Shown piece by piece: positions 1 to 6,902 of a DNA stretch of 64,000 nucleotides. The notes under the pieces were generated by a model. That model was not told where the DNA came from. It worked only from the letters and a program-made list of their open reading frames with translations, and ran no database searches. Position 1 is the stretch's first letter. Each line of letters opens with the position of its first letter. The position numbers and the translations under genes were made by a program. The DNA lies in NCBI GenBank assembly GCA_963824195.1, contig CAWGOJ010000015.1:32004-96003 (forward strand), given 5' to 3'. The DNA comes from Bog-473 sp963824195. GTDB taxonomy: Bacteria; Actinomycetota; Acidimicrobiia; Acidimicrobiales; RAAP-2.

Positions 1-206
1 CGGAGTGGGTAGTCCCGCCCCCGATACTCGTAGACAGGCACCACCCGTCCATCCGGTAAGGCCTGGACTCTGCTACACGCAACGTAGAGGTGCCTGGCTC
101 CGTCCCCCATCACGACGAGAAGCTCGGCGGTGTCGGCCTCGACGTGATGCTCCCTTCCGTCTAATGGACCACCGTCGAGTACTGCGTTCCCCGCCGCCTC
201 ATTCAT
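1..206 (-). CDS. Partial small hypothetical protein (DGGP-x-DG type), runs off the left edge
   Basis: An open reading frame on the minus strand starts at ATG 206-204 (MNEAAGN) and stays open for 68 codons to the window edge, so its C-terminus is missing. The visible part holds a DGGPLDG motif at residues 11-17, an acidic stretch with VEADTAELLVVM, and a strand-rich segment VQALPDGRVVPVYEYRG. I infer a small conserved actinobacterial protein of unknown function from this pattern. A GGGGAC sequence about nine bases upstream may serve as ribosome binding site. No function is assigned. Confidence 0.5.
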   Translation of the reverse strand, partial: MNEAAGNAVLDGGPLDGREHHVEADTAELLVVMGDGARHLYVACSRVQALPDGRVVPVYEYRGRDYPL

Positions 207-457
207 ATGATGCGTCCCCGCATAAGGTTGATGGTATCCAGCTACGGCCCCTGCCCCTATCGCCGCCGGATATGTATGTACTGATGGTGATTTAGGGCAG
301 AGGCATCTGCGCGATTGCGACTCCGCCCTCCGCTGCAGACCGAGCAGTCGTTACCGTTGGCCCCGACTCGCGGCCGGGCAACGGGTAAAGGGAGCAAATC
401 ATGGTCTCTTAACCGCCGGCAACGAATGCCACTACGACCGCATTGCGGCCGCGGCCG
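207..457. other. Intergenic, no gene seen
   Basis: Short frames here lack ribosome binding sites and recognisable protein features. The stretch separates the partial small gene from the 3' end of the GntR-type regulator, both on the minus strand. Confidence 0.5.
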
Positions 458-847
458 CTACGGAAGCGACTCCATCATGGTCAGCACCTCATCGCGTCGG
501 TAGCCCTGCGACCGAGCGAAATCGAGGAACTCCCTCATTCGAGCAACGACGGCGCCGCGCTCTGGCGTGCCGGCGACGACGATGGCCCGACCTCGACCAA
601 GCTCCAACAGCCCCTCATCTCGAAGGACACGGAGAGCGCGCAGCACGGTGTTGGTGTTGACGCCGAGCACGGCGGCAAGATCCTTGGCCTGGGGAACGCG
701 ATCGCCTGGGCCTGCTTCACCCTCGGCGATGGCTCGCCGGATCTCCGCGGCAACTTGATCGTGGAGAGGCATCGGATCAGAACGGTCAACTTCGGTGAGG
801 ACAAAGGGGTCTGAGGCACTTTCCTGCGGCGGCTTGACAGATCTCAT
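458..847 (-). CDS. GntR family regulator, short YtrA-like type
   Basis: This 129-residue protein has an N-terminal GntR winged helix (PMPLHDQVAAEIRRAIAEGE, then VPQAKDLAAVLGVNTNTVLRALRVL as the recognition region). Only about 45 residues follow, mostly helical, as in YtrA-type members that lack a large ligand domain. I chose ATG 847 over an upstream in-frame ATG at 934 because the residues before 847 are not GntR-like. A TACTAT box lies ten bases before this ATG, which implies a very short leader. The GerW-like gene lies 110 bases upstream on the same strand and is a possible target. YtrA members usually control membrane or transport genes; the ligand here is unknown. Confidence 0.85.
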   Translation of the reverse strand: MRSVKPPQESASDPFVLTEVDRSDPMPLHDQVAAEIRRAIAEGEAGPGDRVPQAKDLAAVLGVNTNTVLRALRVLRDEGLLELGRGRAIVVAGTPERGAVVARMREFLDFARSQGYRRDEVLTMMESLP

Positions 848-956
848 AACACCAATGATAGTAGCGTTAGGGTTGTTGTCCAGAGTCCAATGATGACCGG
901 TCGCAGTTTCGGCTGATTGCGAGGAGCTGTCCATTTGAACTGGACTGACCTGTGCG

Positions 957-1361
957 TCAGGCGCGGTTGCGACGTCGGCCGTTCTTCAACAAGCTGACGA
1001 ACACTCGCACCACGCTGAGACTCGCCAGGATGATCAGGGTCGCGTCGTATGCTGGGACCCACCGGACTTGGTCACCCTTTACGACGTAGACCCCGACGGG
1101 AAGGACCAGGCCACCGAATCCCCCGCCTGTGCCGGTTGGCGGCTGACTATCGGGTGGGGCGCCATTCGCCGGCTCCGCTGTTTCGACGGCACGGGCGTGC
1201 CCTGTGGCCGGTGGCTTGATCGGCCCTTCACCGCCTCCGCCCCCACCCGCAACGAGTGCAACGGGAATGATAAGAAGCCCTTCCCGCTCATAGGCAGCAC
1301 CAAAGGAGCGTCGCACCGATAGATTCTCAGCCATTCTGTCCAGCAGCTCTCGGGTGTTCAC
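957..1361 (-). CDS. GerW (YtfJ) family sporulation-type protein
   Basis: The protein has 134 residues from a GTG start at 1361, placed by an AAGGAAAGGAAGG ribosome binding site seven bases upstream. It starts NTRELLDRMAENLSVRRSFG, followed by LLIIPVALVAGGGGGG, a disordered Pro/Gly/Ala middle, then GGFGGLVLPVGVYVVKGDQV and a hydrophobic C-terminus with a basic end. The glycine-rich turn and the GxxLPVGVYVV strand are typical of the GerW/YtfJ family. That family is named from Bacillus spores but is common in non-sporulating actinobacteria, where its role is unknown. The GntR-type gene follows on the same strand. Confidence 0.8.
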   Translation of the reverse strand: MNTRELLDRMAENLSVRRSFGAAYEREGLLIIPVALVAGGGGGGEGPIKPPATGHARAVETAEPANGAPPDSQPPTGTGGGFGGLVLPVGVYVVKGDQVRWVPAYDATLIILASLSVVRVFVSLLKNGRRRNRA

Positions 1362-1931
1362 AGCTCGACCTTCCTTTCCTTCCAGCCCCGTTGGGCGATT
1401 GTGTCGTTGTGAGATCGCCCGCCCGGGCATTTGGCTCACGCAGGCCGACCGTAGACCGGTCCGGTGTCACCGTCACATCCCTGGCCCGACCGTGGCAGGG
1501 TGAACCGGGCGGAAGATCTTGTGGGCGCGTTGATCCCGGACGCGCCCGATGACGCACTGCTCACGCTCGAAGACTTCGCGCCGCCCCCTGCCCGCCCCGA
1601 GCCAGGGGTCCCATTCGCACTGCCCAGGGGTTGGTCTGGTGCGCTCCCTCCCGGTCTTCTGGGGCAGGCTTGGTCGTAATTTGATTTGGAAGATTGGACT
1701 TGTGTCTTGGGACCCCTCGCCGATGAGGAGTCTCGAAGTTCATCGAGGGCGACGTGGAGCGATACGCGAAGAGAGGGTCAAATCAGGCGAGACCCGGACG
1801 GCGCTCGACGGATCGCCTGTGAGCAATGAGCGCTTGGGCCGACTCCGGGTGTACGGCGCCGAGCGCCTTGCGGAGCCCGATCCTGAGCTCCTCGTCACGT
1901 ATCGCCAGGTATTGGTGGAAGTCTGAGTCGC
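1362..1931. other. Intergenic stretch without a supported gene
   Basis: About 570 bases. One plus-strand frame is open from 1549 to 1926 and stops five bases before the methyltransferase start, but its composition is arginine- and serine-rich like a shadow frame and no motif is visible. I see no repeat or RNA gene here. Confidence 0.4.
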
Positions 1932-2480
1932 ATGCACGCGATCGAGCTTGTCTTCGCCTTTGGATGGGCGGCCTTCTGGATCTACTGGCTCGTGGCGGCC
2001 TTCTCCATGAAGAGGGGCCGCGTCCCTTGGTCCCGCGAGCTGCGTATCAGGGCGGTGATCGTTGTCGGCGCGATCCTCTTGCTCCGCTTGGGAGCCTTCC
2101 GAGACGAGGGCCTCAACTCGGACCTATGGCGCGCTGGCCTCGGGCTCCTCTTCTTCGCGCTCGGGTTGGGGTTCGCGATCTGGGCCCGCGTACATATCGG
2201 GCGCAACTGGGGCACACCGATGTCACAAAAGGCCGAACCGGAGCTGGTGACCAGCGGCCCCTACCGCCTGGTCCGGCACCCCATCTACTCTGGCATCCTG
2301 CTCGCGGGTGTTGGCACCGCGGTGGCGTTGAGCTGGCTTTGGCTGATCGCTGTGGTCCTGGCCGGGGTCTACTTCGTCTATTGCGCGACAGTCGAGGAGC
2401 GCTACCTGACCGAGCAGTTCCCCGACACCTACCCGGTGTACAGGCACTCGACCAAGATGCTCGTGCCCTTCGTCCTCTAA
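1932..2480 (+). CDS. Isoprenylcysteine carboxyl methyltransferase (ICMT) family membrane protein
   Basis: A 182-residue integral membrane protein with about five hydrophobic segments (roughly residues 4-24, 38-52, 66-87, 118-133 and 137-152). The C-terminal ICMT/phospholipid methyltransferase signature is present: VTSGPYRLVRHPIYSGILL (residues about 107-125), then YCATVEERYLTEQFPDTY and a final YRHSTKMLVPFVL. The family transfers methyl groups from S-adenosylmethionine to lipid-soluble substrates in the membrane. Bacterial members rarely have known substrates. Start ATG 1932 follows a GGTGGAAG about 12 bases upstream. It stands alone among repeats and is likely accessory. Confidence 0.85.
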   Translation: MHAIELVFAFGWAAFWIYWLVAAFSMKRGRVPWSRELRIRAVIVVGAILLLRLGAFRDEGLNSDLWRAGLGLLFFALGLGFAIWARVHIGRNWGTPMSQKAEPELVTSGPYRLVRHPIYSGILLAGVGTAVALSWLWLIAVVLAGVYFVYCATVEERYLTEQFPDTYPVYRHSTKMLVPFVL

Positions 2481-2549
2481 GCAGACTGGGTCGGCTGTGT
2501 CCCGGCGTTCATGTGGGGGCACGCCCCGAAGATTCTCTGGTTCCGTCGG

Positions 2550-2609
2550 TGTCCACTTCGCGCAAAGACCTACTGGATGAAACCATTTCGTCACGCTCTG
2601 CACAGCTGA
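2550..2609. repeat. Degenerate dispersed repeat R1, copy 1
   Basis: About 60 bases, from CGGTGTCCACTTCGCG through TGCACAGC, recur at 2950-3011 with roughly three quarters identity and one small gap. On the minus strand both copies could encode a related peptide (VTKWFHPVGLCAKW here, VTRRFPSEGLYAKR in copy 2), so they may be remnants of one old coding or mobile sequence. The pair brackets the small gene at 2757-2948. Confidence 0.6.
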
Positions 2610-2756
2610 CGGTCACATGGGGGGTCTAGGTTTGCTCAGGCGGTGCGGCCGACGCCTCGTCCCCGAGGCCTCAATCCGAGGGGCGGCATGCCGGCCGATT
2701 CACAGGCCAGTCACGGTCGGGTGCTGCCATCGGACATGAACAAGGGGGCACCCTCC

Positions 2757-2948
2757 GTGACGACTCCAGACCTCCACAACATCGACTGGGCCGCGGTAGC
2801 GGCGAGGGCCAGGGCAGACCTCGGTGACGAGCGGGTCGCACACTTCAGCGAGCACTTGCGGACGACGATCATTGCCACCGCCGCCAAGCTTCGTCTTGGG
2901 GAAGGCTGGGGCAATCGATTCGGAGACCCGTCGACCCTGGACGAATGA
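2757..2948 (+). CDS. Small hypothetical protein between two R1 repeats
   Basis: A possible 63-residue protein from GTG 2757, chosen because an AAGGGGG sequence lies nine bases upstream; the same frame is open further upstream to 2643. It reads VTTPDLHNIDWAAVAARARA and then helical, charged sequence ending GNRFGDPSTLDE. The first 45 residues look amphipathic and helical. I do not recognise a family. Its position exactly between the two R1 copies suggests it travels with them. Confidence 0.35.
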   Translation: MTTPDLHNIDWAAVAARARADLGDERVAHFSEHLRTTIIATAAKLRLGEGWGNRFGDPSTLDE

Positions 2949-2949
2949 C

Positions 2950-3011
2950 ATCTGTCTCCGCTTCGCGTAAAGACCTTCTGAAGGAAACCGCCGCGTCACG
3001 CGGTGCACAGC
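2950..3011. repeat. Degenerate dispersed repeat R1, copy 2
   Basis: This is the second copy of the roughly 60-base sequence seen at 2550-2609, in the same orientation (TGTCTCCGCTTCGCG through TGCACAGC). The best conserved blocks are CTTCGCG, AAAGACCT, CGTCACGC and TGCACAGC. Confidence 0.6.
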
Positions 3012-3155
3012 GGATCTTCAGATCATTGACATACGGTGCGTATCACGCGACGCGGCCGGCGCCCGGTCCCCGATCCCCCCCGGGGGTGGCGCCGGCCGAG
3101 TCGCGGCCACGCTCAGTCGGAACCCGGCCTCGCCAAGCGTAGCGGCGGCACTTCC

Positions 3156-3212
3156 GCGGCCTTATCCCTTATCCCTTGACGTGTTGGTAGGGGATAGGTG
3201 ATAAGGCCGCCC
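3156..3212. repeat. Large imperfect inverted repeat R2 (hairpin), full copy
   Basis: The left arm GCGGCCTTATCCCTTATCCC and the right arm GGGATAGGTGATAAGGCCGC can pair along 20 bases with about three mismatches around a 15-17 base loop. No T-run follows, so it is not a typical terminator. The left arm and its flank recur at 5094-5144. It may be a small non-autonomous mobile element or an intergenic palindromic repeat. Confidence 0.7.
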
Positions 3213-3313
3213 GCAACGTCCCGCCCGCCACATCTGCAGGTGCCCCACTTCACACCGGATAGTGGATCAGAGGGATGGGGAAATGTGCGCCGCACCAAAG
3301 AGCGCGGCGCTGG

Positions 3314-3829
3314 TCACCACTTGTTGCGATGCACTACCTGGTCGAAGGGACGTCGGTCTAGCTTCGTCATCGGCCTCAGGGGTCGGTCGGCCGGATAGCC
3401 GAGAGCAATCATGTAGGCGCATAGGTGGTCTGCCGGTATGTCGAGAATGCGTCTGCACGCCTCTTGGTCGCCGATCGCAGAATGCCCGCTACCGATACCC
3501 AGGTCGGTAGCGGCCAACATCATCACCATGGTTGCCTGTCCCAGGTCATACTGATCAATCGTCCGATAGCGCTCGGACTCGGGCTCGGGCAGAACGAGGA
3601 CAATCGCAGCCTTCGCGGTCGCCACGTGGCTGGCACCCACCCAGACTGTCGAAAGCTCCTGTAGCTGGTCCGGAAGTGTCACGAGGACGAAGTCCCACTT
3701 CTGACGATTTGACGCCGAAGGAGCGCGGCGTCCAGCCTCAAGTATTCGATCGAGGTGTTCCGGAGCTATCGATCGATCGTCGTAGGAACGTACATTGCGG
3801 CGAGCTCTGATCGCGTCCCATGTCTCCAT
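3314..3829 (-). CDS. Nitroreductase family protein
   Basis: A 171-residue flavoprotein of the nitroreductase fold. It starts METWDAIRARRNVRSYDD, the usual RRSVRxF-type FMN phosphate contact, and continues LDRILEAGRRAPSASNRQKW, which packs on the flavin. The middle helix is DLGQATMVMMLAATDLGIGS and the C-terminal part is MIALGYPADRPLRPM with a final basic tail. Such enzymes use NAD(P)H to reduce nitro, quinone or related groups. ATG 3829 begins the family homology, but no strong ribosome binding site is seen. A DosR-like box lies 46-59 bases upstream. Nitroreductase-type proteins (Acg) belong to the mycobacterial DosR regulon. Confidence 0.88.
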   Translation of the reverse strand: METWDAIRARRNVRSYDDRSIAPEHLDRILEAGRRAPSASNRQKWDFVLVTLPDQLQELSTVWVGASHVATAKAAIVLVLPEPESERYRTIDQYDLGQATMVMMLAATDLGIGSGHSAIGDQEACRRILDIPADHLCAYMIALGYPADRPLRPMTKLDRRPFDQVVHRNKW

Positions 3830-3874
3830 GCCATCGAGGCTAGCCAGTCCCGGTGTCGGACCAGTCACAAGCGA

Positions 3875-3888
3875 GAGACTTTCGACCA
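3875..3888 (+). promoter_or_regulatory. DosR-like box upstream of the nitroreductase
   Basis: GAGACTTTCGACCA matches the DosR half-palindrome form GGGACYTNNGNCCC at all but two defined positions. It lies 46-59 bases before the nitroreductase ATG. It is the weakest of the five candidate boxes in this region. Confidence 0.35.
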
Positions 3889-3988
3889 CGCACCGTTCGC
3901 GCCACCTGCCCCCGTTCGCCGAGAAGGGGTCGTGGCTCCGCTCAAGGAGGCGGCTCGCGTTCAAGCTGCAACGTGCTGACGCGTGCAA

Positions 3989-4409
3989 CTAGCGAACAAC
4001 CAATACTGGCAACCGCCCAAGGTGAATGACCTTGTGAGCCGTGCTTCCCACGAGGAGGACTGTCAGATCGCTCATCCCCCGAGAACCCATGACGATCACG
4101 GACGCGCCGAACTCCTCTGCTTCTTCGAGAATCTCCGCCACCACTAGGCCCGATAGGGAGGCACGGACCGTCCCGGTCGCATTGACTCCGGCAGCACCCA
4201 GGTCGGCAACGGCTAGATCGACAAGCGCGACAGCGTGATCGTGCTCCTCACCGGGGACGAAGCCAGCACGGCCTATGAAAGTGGCCTTCTCTGACATGAA
4301 CGACATGCACCTGGCCTGCAGAAAGCTGTGCCAACTCCTTCGCCCCTGCGAGCGTCTTGGTGTCATGTTGAGATCCATCCAGCGCAACCAGGATGTGCTC
4401 GAACATCAT
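3989..4409 (-). pseudogene. Universal stress protein (UspA family), interrupted by a +1 frameshift
   Basis: Translation from ATG 4409, behind a good AGGGGAG ribosome binding site, gives the normal Usp start MMFEHILVALDGSQHD and continues to VHVVHVREGHF. The frame then shifts at a TTT run (plus-strand AAA 4278-4280) and would stop within 14 codons. The rest of the family continues in the next frame: IGRAGFVPGEEHDHAVALVD, then GASVIVMGSRGMSDL, the G-x2-G-x9-G(S/T) nucleotide-binding end, and a normal C-terminus LGRLPVLVVR. Removing one T restores a standard domain of about 139 residues. It is either a recent pseudogene or a sequencing error. Two DosR-like boxes lie upstream. Confidence 0.85.
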
Positions 4410-4466
4410 GATCTCCCCTCGGGAGCGTTCTTCCGCCGAGATGGCCGGCCAGTTCGAGTTCGGCTA

Positions 4467-4480
4467 GAGCCTGAAGTCCC
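4467..4480 (-). promoter_or_regulatory. DosR-like box, proximal site of the universal stress gene
   Basis: Read on the minus strand it is GGGACTTCAGGCTC, one mismatch from GGGACYTNNGNCCC. It lies 58-71 bases before the Usp ATG. The second site is centred 41 bases further upstream, about four helical turns. Confidence 0.5.
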
Positions 4481-4507
4481 ACCTACTGTTAGGTCGGTGT
4501 CAGTGGT

Positions 4508-4521
4508 GGACCCCAAGTCCC
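4508..4521 (-). promoter_or_regulatory. DosR-like box, distal site of the universal stress gene
   Basis: Read on the minus strand it is GGGACTTGGGGTCC, one mismatch from GGGACYTNNGNCCC. Paired boxes on the same face of the helix are usual at DosR-controlled promoters. Confidence 0.5.
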
Positions 4522-4586
4522 ACACCTAAGACGCTTCCCAGTCGCTCTGACTGGACAGCCCGAAAAATGGATCTGAGGCTCTGGGC

Positions 4587-4907
4587 TCAGTTTCCAGGCG
4601 GCCGGTAGAGGGTCTTCTTGGCTGCTGCAGCGTCGACCTCGGTCGCCGTGAGGAGCGCCACCGTTCGCGTCGCGGCACCACCACCGGCATTCACAGCCAA
4701 CGCCGCCGCGGCTGCGGATGCGGCGTCGGGCATGTCGGTGATGACATAGGCATCAGTCTCGCCCAATGCAAAGTGGAAGGATTCGATCGTCCCACCCAAG
4801 CTCTTGATCAGTGCCGTGGCGGCAGCAACTCGAGCCGATCCGCCCTCGGCCTTCAGGCCCTTGACGCCGTCCAGGGTGTACTTCACTTCAAGCAAGTACT
4901 TCGGCAT
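4587..4907 (-). CDS. GYD domain small protein
   Basis: A 106-residue protein starting MPKYLLEVKYTLDGVKGL at ATG 4907, placed by a perfect AGGAGG six bases upstream. It has the alpha/beta ferredoxin-like pattern of GYD proteins: a first strand YLLEVKYT, a helix ARVAAATALIKSLGG, then IESFHFALGETDAYVITDMP and a second helix rich in alanine. The C-terminal strand is TRTVALLTATEVDAA. The biochemical role of the family is unknown. It sits inside the stress cluster between the Usp pseudogene and the Rip3-like protease. Its upstream DNA carries an 18-base tandem repeat. Confidence 0.85.
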   Translation of the reverse strand: MPKYLLEVKYTLDGVKGLKAEGGSARVAAATALIKSLGGTIESFHFALGETDAYVITDMPDAASAAAAALAVNAGGGAATRTVALLTATEVDAAAAKKTLYRPPGN

Positions 4908-4947
4908 GATGCCTCCTAATCGTCCTTGATCGCCGAAGCTACTCTGA

Positions 4948-4990
4948 ATAGACCGGGTGTGCTCCATAGACGGGGTGTGCTCCGGGTGTG
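4948..4990. repeat. Tandem 18-base direct repeat upstream of the GYD gene
   Basis: ATAGACCGGGTGTGCTCC (4948-4965) is followed directly by ATAGACGGGGTGTGCTCC (4966-4983), which differs at one base, and then by a partial unit GGGTGTG. The array starts 41 bases before the GYD start codon, in the promoter zone. It may be a multi-site operator or a slippage product. Confidence 0.7.
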
Positions 4991-5093
4991 GAGTTGACCC
5001 ATCTCCATGGGCACCGGTGCTCCCATACGTTCATCGACCCTGCCTCCGAGGTTTCGGACCTGCCGACGGACTGGGATGCGGGGTCGTCGAAGG

Positions 5094-5144
5094 CGTAGGT
5101 GCGGCATTTCGGCGGCCTTATCCCTTATCCCTTGACGTGTTGCT
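5094..5144. repeat. Repeat R2, half copy
   Basis: The sequence around GCGGCCTTATCCCTTATCCC followed by TTGACGTGTTG matches 3138-3188, with a few differences at its left end. The right arm of the inverted repeat is absent, so this copy cannot form the hairpin. The rest of 4991-5430 shows no supported gene. Confidence 0.7.
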
Positions 5145-5430
5145 CCGGAGGGCCATCTGAGTTGTCCACGCAGTGTTGCCGTTGGTCCGTCTTCATTACG
5201 GCCCGTGGATCGCCGTCTTTCCCGGTGGTCCCCACTTGACTGCAATCGGATTGCCAGGTCCATCGACGCCGCTGGAGCTCTGATGACCGACCGCCCGACC
5301 CCGCCACCTCGCTGCCAGCAGGTTCGGCGCATCAGCACAATTCCCCCGGTCGTTACGGATGTGTCGGCTGACCATCGTTGCTGACCTAACGGCCCGCGCT
5401 GACCTCCAGGCCATGAGCCTGCGTCGGTGA

Positions 5431-6564
5431 TCAGGCGCTTTGTGGCTGGGCGCCCGCGCCCAATGCGACTGCCCGTTGGACATCGGAAGAGCTGATGGTG
5501 CCGCACACGCGGCCATTGGCGTCAAGAATGAGCGCGGGGTGCCCCTCTTTCGATGCCATGCGCTCGAGCAGCGCGCTCATCGGCTCCTCCGGGCGCGCCA
5601 CGGGGATCGCATCGAGCGGAATGGCGATCTCGTTCGAGGTGGTGGCAGGACGTCGTTCGAGTGGGACGGCGTTCACCGCCTGCGCTGTCACCACCCCGGC
5701 TAGTCGGCCGCTCTCATCGGCGACCGCCGCGACATCGCCGCGGTACACCCACAGCAACGCGGCCATGTCCGCGACGGTAGTGCGGTTCGGCACGCATGGC
5801 AGAGCGGCTGTCATGACTTGCCCTACGGTCAAAGTGGCCATGGCGGCCTGCACCAAGGCGTACTCCTCTTCTCCTCGCGCAGCGAAGTAGATGAAGAGCC
5901 CGATCAAGAGCGGCCAAATGGCAACGATGCTGCCGGTCGATACGAAGGCTAAGAGTCCGAGCACAATGAGCACGACGGCAAAGGCGCGGCCAGCGCGTGA
6001 CGCCGTCACCGAGGCACGGAATCGGTCGCCTGAGCGTCGCCAGAGCGCCGACCTTAGGATTCGACCACCGTCGAGTGGGGCGGCCGGGATCAAGTTGAAG
6101 ACGGCAAGTAGGAGGTTGATCTCCCACAGCCATGACAGCACCGCGACGAGGAGCCCGTGACCACCGGTTGCGACAACGACCGAATGCGCGGCCCCGAACA
6201 GCACCGCCAACGAGAGGCTGACAGATGGGCCTACCGCGGCAATGCGAAAGTCCGCCCCGGCGGTGTGCGCCTCGCCCTCAAGCTCAGAGATGCCGCCGAA
6301 CGCGAACAAGGTAATGGACCGCACCCCCACGCCATTGTGTCTGGCCACGAGGCAATGCGACATCTCGTGGGCCAGCAGGCAGCCCAACAACACCACGGCG
6401 GCGATCACGCCGGCAATCCAGTCGGCCACATCGGGGTGCCCAGAATGGGTGGGTAGGACATACGCGCCCACACCCCACGCGAAGTAGGCGAGTATCACCG
6501 CCACGCTCCAGTTCACGCCAACCGCAATCCCGTCGACGGTGCCGATTCGAATGGTCTGCCTCAT
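5431..6564 (-). CDS. Site-2 protease (M50 family) with two CBS domains, Rip3-like
   Basis: A 377-residue intramembrane zinc metalloprotease. From ATG 6564 (MRQTIRIGTVDGIAVGV; a GAGG lies ten bases upstream) there are about six membrane segments. The zinc motif HEMSH is at about residues 66-70, and the second metal site N-x-IPAAPLDGG at about 157-167. Two CBS domains follow, at about 250-305 (TVGQVMTAALPCVPNRTTVA) and 320-370. This is the architecture of mycobacterial Rip3 (Rv2625c), a DosR-regulon member. Such proteases cut membrane-bound substrates such as anti-sigma factors, and CBS domains may sense adenine nucleotides. No substrate candidate is adjacent. A DosR-like box lies 287 bases upstream. 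Confidence 0.92.
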   Translation of the reverse strand: MRQTIRIGTVDGIAVGVNWSVAVILAYFAWGVGAYVLPTHSGHPDVADWIAGVIAAVVLLGCLLAHEMSHCLVARHNGVGVRSITLFAFGGISELEGEAHTAGADFRIAAVGPSVSLSLAVLFGAAHSVVVATGGHGLLVAVLSWLWEINLLLAVFNLIPAAPLDGGRILRSALWRRSGDRFRASVTASRAGRAFAVVLIVLGLLAFVSTGSIVAIWPLLIGLFIYFAARGEEEYALVQAAMATLTVGQVMTAALPCVPNRTTVADMAALLWVYRGDVAAVADESGRLAGVVTAQAVNAVPLERRPATTSNEIAIPLDAIPVARPEEPMSALLERMASKEGHPALILDANGRVCGTISSSDVQRAVALGAGAQPQSA

Positions 6565-6902
6565 CGGTGCGGCCTCATGATCGACCTTTGTCATTGCACA
6601 TTGGGTACCCGGTGGCGGATGCCTCATGAGCGCACTCCGCTGACTGCTCTCGCGGAATCAGCCACGCACGGAGAGGACTGCCGCCTGGCGTCCGATCTCC
6701 CGGATCAGGGCTCGGAGAGGCACCCGTGCTGCCGTCTTGCTCCTCCATCTGGCACCTTCTGATGTTTGGGTTCTGCGATCGATGGGATGCCGAGGTCAGT
6801 CCTCAACCAGCATCCATTTCAACGATGGTTCTCTCATAGGCGCACGAACAGGGTCCAAGGTCACATGCGGCCCTTTGTCGCCGGGCACTATCGGCAGGAT
6901 TC
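6565..6902. other. Intergenic stretch between the protease and the erythromycin-esterase-like gene
   Basis: About 340 bases with no supported gene. It contains one DosR-like box (6851-6864) just past the 3' end of the esterase-like gene. Confidence 0.6.
6851..6864 (-). promoter_or_regulatory. DosR-like box upstream of the Rip3-like gene
   Basis: Read on the minus strand it is GTGACCTTGGACCC, one mismatch from GGGACYTNNGNCCC. With its flanks it matches 15 of 17 bases of the site before the esterase-like gene (CAGGGTCCAAGGTCACA against CAGGGACGAAGGTCACA). The distance to the protease start, 287 bases, is long for an activator site. Confidence 0.4.

Noticed and set aside
3989..4387. Shorter stress-protein frame with a TTG start taken as an intact gene
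   Set aside because: It lacks the normal UspA N-terminus, which is present upstream in another frame behind a good ribosome binding site; a frameshifted gene explains both parts.
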